A stretch of 64,000 nt of DNA from Heterostelium album PN500. Its lineage: Eukaryota > Evosea > Eumycetozoa > Acytosteliales > Acytosteliaceae. Under the pieces are notes generated by a model, which was not told the origin of the DNA, made no database searches, and worked only from the letters and a program-made list of their open reading frames with translations. The stretch is taken from positions 62,001 through 126,000 of the forward strand of contig NW_008805078.1 in the NCBI RefSeq assembly GCF_000004825.1, written 5' to 3'. The first letter of the stretch is position 1; each line of letters begins with the position of its first letter. The position numbers and the translations under genes were made by a program. Below are positions 55,011 through 64,000 of the stretch, piece after piece.

Positions 55011-57544
55011 ATGAGTGCTTCAATGTCAAAACGTACACATGATTTTGATCAAAAATCAAGTGAAGATAGCGAAGTAGACATCAACAATCATAATAATAAT
55101 AATAATAATAATAATAATATTGTTAATAATAAAGTAGCACCTCAGTTCACAGATAAAGAATTGGAGAAAGATGATGTGAAATTATTCAAAGTTTTAACAG
55201 AATCTTTGAAAATTTTTGGAAAGAATGACTTGATCACCAAGAAACCAAAAGTCAAACTCGAAGTCATTGTATTAAAGAAACAAAAGATGATTGATGCCAA
55301 GATAGAAAAACAAGAAGAGTCAAGTAGCAGTAGAAATGACGAAGAGGTTTTCATTGGACCTGTAGATTCGAAAAGTGAAGAGATTATCGCTGACATTCGT
55401 AAATATCTATCGTTGGCTTTTCGAAAACCAGAACGTAGTTGTTTGATTTACATCTCTGAACATAGATACACTCAAGTGCAGTACAGCATGGAATGTCTCA
55501 AAGGTCAAGATGCACATATTGCAACAACTCTACTTCAGGCTGCAGATGGTACTGGTTATTCATTGCTCTCTTGTCTGATTTCCAAGGATGTTAATAGCAG
55601 TTACCACTCAGTCGATTTAAAATTAAAGAACTTTACAGACGCTCTTACTAAACAAGAGTACCCTGAATTGAAATTGGAAGCGAAAGAATCAGACGTGTTC
55701 CCATCATTTAATAACCAGGTAGAACAATCAGGAAATGCAATCGTTTTGGTAAAGGACATTGAATGGGAATTATATAAAAGTGCAGATGGCACTCAAGCTA
55801 AGATGGATAAGTTTGAACAAAAGACACACTTGAATCTGGATGCGAAGAGAAGAAGTTTCAACATAATGGTTAGTTCCATTGCTAGAAATAGTTCATATTA
55901 CCTGGGCTCAATCTCCCCCACCATTTTTATTAATCATTTCTACAATCTCTATTCACAAGGAAATGGAATTGAACATGCAGATTCAATCATTTTTATCTTT
56001 AACGTCATTGGCAATTATACGATTACAGATGCTCAGTTTTGTGACAAACTTTCACGATGTTTCAATATTCTTGCAAAACTTGGCAAACAAGAGTATATCA
56101 CCAAATCTTTTTATCATTGTTTGCAAAACAAAGTTTTTTCCAACCCAATTCAAAGACATTCTTTAAGTTATTGGAACAATCAATGGGATTAGAACCAACT
56201 TTCATCGGTAGAATCGATCAAACATTTACAGAAGACTCAATTAATAGTAATAGAATAAAGGCAGAGCCGAACAGTAACAATAATAATGAAAACATTACCT
56301 TTGAATCGAATAATAACAATAATATCAAGTTGGAGTCAATTAATAACAATAGTATCAAGTTAGAATCAATTCCAGCAACAGAATTAGAAACAATAATATT
56401 AGAAGCATTTGAGAATTGTCCATCAGAAAAGATATCGGATATTTTTGAAACATATGGTCAGATAAAATCAATACTCAAAAACATTGGCAATCAACAACAA
56501 ACAGAATCACTTTTGAATACGATCAATCCTTTATTCTATTCAAAGGTTGCAGCAACTCTGAATATAAGTGAATGGAAGGGTTTTACAAGTAGAATTGATT
56601 TCATAATCAATTTCAACGAGATTACTGATGAAACGAAACACAACTTTATAGATAAAATTGTCGGGTCACTTTGTTCCAATTGTAACAACTATCCTAGATA
56701 TTGCGATCTATCTAACAACTTATTATCAATTTATCAATGCCATCTCAAACATCTATCATACTTTAATTTAAGTAATTTCATAAAAATCATAGACCACAGT
56801 ATTTGTGGTTTATACTTCTATTTTACTGGTGATAACACTCGAACTCAGTTGCTAGAGATTTTATTTTCAATCAAAAATGAACAGCTTCTTGACAAGTTAT
56901 GTGCGAAATCGACACCAGATAAACTACTCTTGAATTGTCAGCTTCATCTCAACAGACTCAACGAACCAAGTTGCACAATCGAAGAGATCAGGTTGTTTGG
57001 TAAGATGTGGTGTCATGCTATACTTTCTCGTTTCAAAAGTGCTGGTAATGTAAGCTATCATACTTGGAATGTTCCAATTGGTTCATATTCATATCCATTT
57101 GAACGTAACTATACTTGCAGCGACTACACACCGCAGTGCCATTGTATGAAAGTAGCATCATTCCTTCCAACTGAAACCAAAGTAATAGAGTTCAAATGTC
57201 TACTCGAAAAGTTAGATCATATCGAAAATATATTTGCAAAATACAAAAACTTCCTTCGATATGAGAAGAGAATAAATGGTCCATTGTATCAGATAAGAGT
57301 CACCAAATTACAACCGTCGATCGAATATTTGAATTCAGATGCACAAGAATTCATCGAGTCACTGACGATATCTAGATCTGCCATTCCAGAAGATGCAATA
57401 GCCAAACTCAGCAACGATGATTACATCACAATCTATTACAGAGCTCTCGACACTAGATTGAATGAACTGACTGCTAGACAACCAATCACCCCACTTGATC
57501 TTCCAGCTATTCCTCCCTTTTCAACGACCACCACAAACAACTAA
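55011..57544 (+). pseudogene. 2OG-Fe(II) oxygenase paralogue B, catalytic domain deleted and frameshifted
   Basis: An ATG at 55011 opens 393 residues. The N-terminal acidic region runs to LTESLKIFGK and then jumps in frame to NDLITKKPKVK. Relative to copy C this removes the whole oxygenase domain and both conserved introns; the junction is near 55215-55225. The C-terminal region follows normally until about 56108-56112 (a T-run), where the frame changes. The other frame continues (PTFIGRIDQTFTEDS, then NEPSCTIEEIRLFGKMW) to 57544. Without the frameshift it would be a catalytically dead relative of C. Sequencing error in the T-run is possible for the frameshift but not for the deletion. Confidence 0.75.
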
Positions 57545-58166
57545 ATAAAATGTAAATAATTCCGTTTGCAATAAAAATAAAATCGACTTTAAAATTATTA
57601 CTACCTCTTTTTTATTATTTTTTTTATTTTGCTAAAGGGTACCTCTAGCTTTTTCTTTTCAAAGGGCACTTCACTTCCTTAAAAATTGTTAAAAGTCAAC
57701 TAGCTAGAGAGAAAAACAAAAAAAAAAATCGACATAGCTAACCTCTTGGCTGTTCACCCATTTTTTTGTTCGACTATCATTCTACAACATTTTCATATCA
57801 CTATAAGTTCGAATCCTAATAAATGTGAACTGATGATTATCTGTATTGAAATTATTAATTGTTAATATATCAATGATGATAATGTTGTTTGCTTATTACA
57901 TATTGAACAAAAAGTGTTTTTAACTTTTGTTGGCCACTTTGAATTGTTTGCTGTTCTTGAATCACCAAAAAAAAAAAAATTAAAGTTCAAAAAAAAAAAA
58001 AAAACAAAAAAAAAATGATTATTTTTTGAAAAAAAAAAAATCTGCTTGGGTAAAAGCTATTTCATTCACCAAACTTTTAAACACTTTGAATATAAATTAC
58101 AATTATTTCTTACAAAAATAGACACTACAAATAAAATAATAAATTTATTATTTTTCCAAAGTTACA
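57545..58166. other. Intergenic region between copies B and C
   Basis: 622 bp with long A-runs (57968-58040). A TTCGAATCC stretch at about 57808 resembles a tRNA B box but has no cloverleaf around it. No gene was seen. Confidence 0.5.
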
Positions 58167-61100
58167 ATGTTAAAACGTCCACATGATATAGTCGAAATAT
58201 CTGATGATGATTCAGATGAACCAATTGAAGAAGAGGATGAAGATGAAGAGGAGGATAGCAATTTAACTGATGATGACTCTGACGAACAATCAAGTGAAGA
58301 TGACGTAGAAGTGAACAACAATAATAATGTAGAAGATCAGTTTACTGATGAACAGTTGGCAAACGATGATAAGAAACTATTCAAAGTTTTAACAGGTACT
58401 TTGAAAAGTTTTAAAAAAACTGGTTCTTTTTATTGTATAGGAGAAGAAGAGGTAACTATAGATTCTTTAGTAGCTCGATCATAATCTGATTACATAGAAC
58501 GATGATTATTAACTTTTAGATATTATTATAATTTATAAATTATATTAGGTTGCACCACCAAGGATTGAAATTAATGAGGTTGGTGTTTTATCATTCCCAG
58601 TTCCAGAATGTCAGGTGAAGAAGATCATTGATAAATGTATTAGAGCTCCATATGGAAAAGGTATGTTGAATATCATACATATATTAATCAATTATTGTTA
58701 ATTTAATTTTATTTGTATGGACAATTAATATCAGGAACTGAAACAATTACCGATACAAACATCAGAAAAGTATGGCAATTATCACCTGATTCTTTTAAAT
58801 TCATTGGCGGCAGTCAATGGAATCAATTCTTTGAGAGAACAATCAAGATGATTGGTGTGAAACTGGGACTTGGCAATACAAAGATCGAAGCAGAGTTATA
58901 CAAGATGTTGATCTATGACAAAGGTGCATTCTTCAAGCCACATAAAGACAGTGAGAAAGGTGAGAGAATGTTTGGAACATTGGTCATATCATTACCATCT
59001 GTTCATACTGGTGGTGATCTCATTCTTCAACATGCTGGAAAGACTGTCACCGTATCATTGGAGAATGACAGTGTTTCAAACATGAAATATTCAGCATTCT
59101 ATGCAGATATCAAACATGAAGTCAAAGAAGTCACTGATGGATATCGTGTTTGTTTGGTTTACAATCTTTGTCGATCTGGTAAACTCAATAACGATGATTT
59201 GATCACAAAGAAACCAAAAATCAAAAAAGATGGAAATGCATTGAAGAAACAAAAGATGATCGATGTCAAGAAAGAAGAACAAGAGGATTCAAATATCAGC
59301 AGTGATGAAGATGTTCTCATTGGACCTGTAGATTCGAAAGGTGAAGCGATTGTTTGTGACATTCGTAAATATTTATCGTTAGCTTTCCGAAAACCAGAAC
59401 GTAATTGTTTGGTTTACATCTTTGAACATGAATACACTCAATACCAGTATAACATGAGATGTCTTAAAGGTCAAGATGCCAAGATTGCATCAAGTCTACT
59501 CAAGGCTATCAGTGGTACTGGTTATTCATGCCTCATTGGTCTTCTTTCTATAAAAGAGGAGGGAACTGCAGAAGATGATTACTACTCAAGTAAAGAAGGA
59601 TTTAACGTTTGCGATTCTGACATACATTTTAAATTTAAGCACTTGATCGACGCAGGAACAAACAAAAGTTATCATGGATTGAAATTGAATGTGGATGAAT
59701 CAGACATATTCCCATCATTTGATACAGATGACTGCGATTGGGATGATCCTGAGATCGAACACACTGGAAATGAAGGAACCACCTTTGAGAGATTCTACAG
59801 TCATAGTGCAATCGTTATAGTGGAGGACATCGAATTGGATTTATACAACAATATTAATGGTGAAGAAGAAAAGATAGATATGTTCGAACAAAAGACACAC
59901 TTGAATCTGGATGCGAAGAGAAGAAGTTTCAACAAAATGGTTAGTTCTATGGCTAGATATAGTTCATATAAGAAGACTGAAAACGCCCCCACTCGTTTGA
60001 TTAATCATTTCTACAATCTCTATTCACAAGGAGATGGAATTGAACATGCAGATTCAATCTTGACTATATGCAATATTATTGCCGATCGTACAATTACAGA
60101 TACTCACTTTTGTGACAAACTTTCACGATGTTTCAATATTCTTGCAAAACATGACAAACAAATCTATATCACCAAATCATTAACATCGTTTGCAAGTCAC
60201 AGTTTATTCAATTCCAAGTCAAATACATTCTTTAAGTTATTGGAACAATCAATGGGATTAGAACCAACATTCATTGGTGAAATCGATAAAATCTTTACAA
60301 AAGACTCAACTAATAATAAGTCGGAGACGAAAAATGACAAGTTAGAATCAATTCCAACAACAGAATTAGAATCAATAATATTAGAAGCATATAAGAATAA
60401 GACATCACCAAAGATATCGGATGTTTTTGATACATATTGTCTTATAATATTAATACTCAACAAGATTGGAAATCAACAACAAACAGAATCACTCTTGAAT
60501 ACAATCAATCCTCTATTGTCTTCAAAGATCGCGGTAACGCTCAATATAAGTGAATGGAAAGGTGTACCAGAAACAATTGATTTCATTGTCAGCTGCAACT
60601 TAATTAATGATGAGACCAAGCACATATACATAGATACCATTGTAGATTCATTTTGTGCAAATAATTTCCGCTGCCATTCATACAGAATCGGCACATTTTA
60701 TGATAATCTGGAATCAATCTATGAATTACATCTCAAACATAAATCATATTTTCATACTAGTAATCTAATGAAAATAATAGACCTCATTATATCACATCCT
60801 CCCAATGATAATTCTGGCGAAAAGAAACTCAGTAATCTAACTACATTGATAGAGATTTCACTTTCAACCAAGAATGAACAACTGCTTGACAAGATATGTG
60901 CACAATCAACCCCCGATGAACTTCTCACGATTTGCGAACGACAGTTAAACAGACTCAAGGAACAAAGTTGCCCGATCGAAGAGATTAGGTTGTTTGGCAA
61001 GATGTGGTGTCGAGCAATCATTCCTCGTTTCGAAAGTGCCACCAATGTCAAGTATCCATCTTCGAATATCCCACCTGGATCATACTCATATCAATTAGAA

Positions 61101-61562
61101 CAAAGCTATAATTGCAGAATACCGAAATGCGAATGTATGAAAGTAGCAGCTTTCCTTCTCTCTGAAGCAAAAGTATTAGAGTTTCCATGTCGTATGAATA
61201 CTTTCCCTCATATCGAAAATGCATTTTCAAAGTTCAAGAACTTCGTTCGATATGAAAAGATAGGGACCTATTCACCGTATAGAATAAAAGTCACCAAATT
61301 ACATCCAACCCTAACATTTTTGAATGCAGATATTAAAGGACACGTCGACTCACTTACGAGATGTAAATCTGCCATTCTACATGCTGCAATAGGCAAGCTC
61401 ACCAACGATTACATCCTCAAAATCTATTTTAGAGCTGTTGATAATCGATTGAATGAACTAACTACAAGACTCCCAATTACACCAGTCAAACTTCAGGATA
61501 TACCTCCCTTCTCAACAACAACCGCATCAAATTCAACTACAACAACAACTAAAAATAAATAA
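58167..61562 (+). CDS. 2OG-Fe(II) oxygenase family protein, intact copy C
   Basis: Exons 58167-58451, 58549-58660 and 58735-61562 give 1074 residues. An acidic N-terminus (MLKRPHDIVEISDDDSDEP) precedes a prolyl-4-hydroxylase-like fold: YKMLIYDKGAFFKPHKDSE with H202-x-D204, LPSVHTGGDLILQHAG, ADIKHEV with H260, and GYRVCLVYNL with R270 as the likely 2-oxoglutarate contact. The remaining 800 residues are helical with no recognised domain. They contain a cysteine cluster near the end (NCRIPKCECMKVAAFLL) and a terminal PITPVKLQDIPPFSTTT. The substrate is unknown; hydroxylation of protein or nucleic acid is possible. It is the only complete copy in the window. Confidence 0.85.
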
Positions 61563-62177
61563 AATATTGAAAATCTTTTTTTTCTTCTCTCAAAAAACTA
61601 TCAAATTAAACAAACAATTATAAGGAATAATTATAAAATAAATATTTAAAGAATCTAAAATAAAATAATTGTACTGATATCCCAATTGAACAATGAGCGA
61701 CTACCTAAAAAAGTCACGGTTAAACTATCGATAAAATATAATTTTGTTTATTAACTATTTTTTACTAAATCAATTTACTGTTTACAATAATTAGTTTTTC
61801 GATTGTTTTGTTTTTGTATTTCATGTTTTTAAATCTAAAAGATTTACCTTCAACAGAATCTAATAAATACAAATAAATATAGTAATTTTAATTACAGTAG
61901 AATCATAAAAAAGAAAGAAAAGTAATTCTCAAAATAGTCAATTCTTATAAACAATGAGCATTTTGTCATAAATTTTTATTTTTATTTGAGCTTTTTTCAC
62001 TTTGCAAGAGCTTCGCGCCTTAAATCAGTGATACTGCGCCAAAAACATAACACTACTTTAAACGAAAAATTATTTTTGTAAAACAAATCAAAATTAATTA
62101 AATTGTTGAATATTTTTGAACAAGCAAAAGAATAGTTTTAGTTTTTTTAATAATTTTTGTTAAATACTAAAGTTACA
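61563..62177. other. Intergenic region between copies C and D
   Basis: 615 bp, AT-rich, with a less AT-rich patch at 62000-62045 that carries two GCGC elements (CTTCGCGCCTT and GCGCCAAAAA). The last 20 bp before copy D (AAAGTTACA) match the same position before copy C. Confidence 0.55.
62036..62045 (-). promoter_or_regulatory. E2F-like site TTTTTGGCGC upstream of copy D
   Basis: Minus-strand TTTTTGGCGC fits the E2F consensus TTTSSCGC and lies about 135 bp before the ATG of copy D. A second CGCGCC core is 20 bp upstream. Copies B and C lack such sites. Function inferred only. Confidence 0.4.
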
Positions 62178-64000
62178 ATGTTAAAACGTCCACATGATAT
62201 AGTCGAAATATCTGATGATGATTCAGATGAACAATCAAATGATACAGGTGAACTTGTAACAGATGAAGAAGATAACGATGATTCTGACGACGAGGAGAAA
62301 CTATTCAAAGTTTTAACAGACACTTTGAAAAGTTTTAAGAAAGCTGGTTCTTTCTATTGTGAAGGAGAGGAAGAGGTATATCACATTTTCTTTTTTATAT
62401 TATAGATCGATAGTTTATTAACTTTTCTCTAAATAAATAATTAATATATATGAAAATATAATAACAGGTTGCAGCACCCAGAATTGAAATTAATGATATT
62501 GGTGTTTTATCATTCCCAGTTCACCCATTTCAAGTGAAACAGATCATTGATAAATGTATCAGAGCTCCATATGGAAAAGGTATGTTGAATATATTTCGAA
62601 ATCAATTAAATTGGTTAGTTAATTGTAATTATTAATTAATTTCAGGAACTGAAACAATTACCGATACAAACATCAGAAAGGTATGGCAATTATCACCTGA
62701 TTCCTTTAAATTCCTAGGCGGCAAACAATGGAATCAATTCTTTGAGAGAACACTCAAGACAGTTGGTCAGAAGTTGGGACTTGACAACACAAAGATCGAA
62801 GCAGAGTTATACAAGATGTTGATCTATGACAAAGGTGCATTCTTCAAACCACACAAAGACAGCGAGAAAGGTGAGAGAATGTTTGGAACATTGGTCATAT
62901 CATTACCATCTGTTCATACTGGTGGTGATCTCATTCTTCAACATGCTGGAAAGACTGTCACCATATCAATGGAGAATAGTAGTGTGTCCGACATGAAATA
63001 TTCAGCATTCTATGCAGATATCAAACATGAAGTCAAAGAAGTCACTGATGGATATCGTGTTTGTTTGGTTTACAATCTTTGTCGATCTGGAAAGATCAAT
63101 AACGATGACTTGATCACCAAGAAACCAAAAATCAAACAACCTTTAAAGAAACGAAAGACCAACGCAAAGAAAGTAGTACAGGAAGAGGAGTCGAGTAGTA
63201 GCAGTAGTGACGAAGAGGTTTTCATTAGACCAGTAGATTCCAATGGCGAAGAGATTGTGGCTGATGTTCGTAAATATTTATCGTTAGCTTTTCGAAAACC
63301 AAAACGTAATTGTTTGGTTTACATCTTTGAACATGAATACACTCAGAATCAGTATAACATGGATTGTCTCAAAGGTCAGGATGCAAGAATTGCATCAACT
63401 CTTCTCAAGGCTGCAAGTGGTACTGGCTATTCATGTCTCATTGGACTCGTTGAATTGGAAGAGGAAGGAACTGCAGAAGATGATTATATTGATTTCTACG
63501 ACTACCGAGGAAGAAGAACAGGAGGAATGGTGGGAAATAATTTTAGTGTTTGCGATTCCGAAGTAAATCTTTCATTTAAACATTTGATCGACGCTGGAAC
63601 CAACCAAAAGTACACTGGATTGAATTTGAATGCTGAAGAATCAGACATATTCCCATCGTTTGACAAAGAAACCTGCAAATGGGGTCGTCCTGACTTACAA
63701 CCTACTGGTAACGAAGGAACCACCTTTGAGAGATTCTACAGTCACAGTGCAATCATTTTAGTGAAGGACCTCGATTTGGATTTATACAAAAGTATACGTG
63801 ATGAACAAGCAAAGATCGACACGTTTGAAAAAAGAACTGACTTGGATCTGGACGAAAAGAGAAGAAGTTTCAACAAAATGGTTAATTCATTATGTGGAAG
63901 TAGTACAAGTTCAGATGTCCAGAGTGAAAACACAACTACTCTTTTGATTAATCATTTCTATAGTCTATATTCACAAGGAAATGGATTTGAACATTCAGAT
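62178..64000 (+). CDS. 2OG-Fe(II) oxygenase paralogue D, 3'-partial
   Basis: Exons 62178-62375, 62468-62579 and 62646 to beyond 64000. The start MLKRPHDIVEISDDDSDE is identical to copy C, and both introns are at the same positions and phases. The oxygenase core is intact (GAFFKPHKDSEKGER, LPSVHTGGDLILQHAG, ADIKHEVKEV, GYRVCLVYNLCRSGK). The frame remains open to the window edge through FEHEYTQNQYNMDCLKGQDA and LYSQGNGFEHSD. It differs from C by a Tyr/Arg insert (DFYDYRGRRTGGM) and a shorter acidic N-terminus. Probably functional, but the last 550 or so residues lie outside. Confidence 0.85.

Noticed and set aside
57800-57825. tRNA B-box-like AGTTCGAATCCTA
   Set aside because: No A box at the right distance and no complementary acceptor arms; no cloverleaf can be drawn.

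Overview
The window looks like nuclear DNA of a dictyostelid social amoeba. Intergenic DNA is extremely AT-rich with long A and T runs. Genes are compact, with short AT-rich GTAAGT/GTATGT...AG introns of roughly 60-190 bp. Proteins carry Asn, Gln, Ser and Thr homopolymers, and several local families sit in tandem. Coding regions are richer in G and C than is usual for Dictyostelium discoideum, so another dictyostelid is likelier; I cannot name the species. No rRNA, convincing tRNA, CRISPR or complete transposon was seen.

Layout. 0-9 kb: an unrecognised zinc-knuckle-like protein cut by the left edge, a FANCE-like helical protein, a ZCCHC10-like protein, a LYR-motif/AlgH fusion and mitochondrial ribosomal protein mL44. 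9-18.6 kb: translation release factor eRF1 with a long in-frame extension behind its UGA stop, two tandem glutathione S-transferases, a degenerate Ras-like GTPase and a TPR-DnaJ co-chaperone (DNAJC7 type). 18.6-24.3 kb: four tandem ankyrin-like paralogues on the minus strand, the first broken by an in-frame stop. 24.9-36 kb: SLY1, a secreted berberine-bridge-type flavoenzyme, an F-box/LRR-like protein, a protein with ADP-ribosyltransferase-like motifs and a choline-transporter-like membrane protein. 36.5-52.3 kb: a chromosome-structure neighbourhood of condensin NCAPG, two small unknown genes, then cohesin SMC3 and its regulator PDS5 transcribed divergently from one 391-bp promoter with a strong E2F-type site. 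52.7-64 kb: four tandem paralogues of a 2-oxoglutarate/Fe(II) oxygenase family at different stages. The first is decayed, the second has lost its catalytic domain and is frameshifted, the third is intact and the fourth runs off the window.

The most notable observation is at eRF1. The protein that recognises stop codons ends at UGA-CUC, followed by 92 further sense codons in frame before a UAA. The start of this extension looks coding, and a potential long-range stem brings its 5' part together with the second stop. This suggests possible autoregulatory stop-codon readthrough. Other points are the LYR-AlgH fusion, the SMC3/PDS5 promoter, a changed acetyl-acceptor lysine in SMC3, and several perfect or near-perfect foldback elements.

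All exon boundaries were inferred by eye from splice consensus, reading phase and paralogue comparison. None was tested by alignment or RNA evidence.
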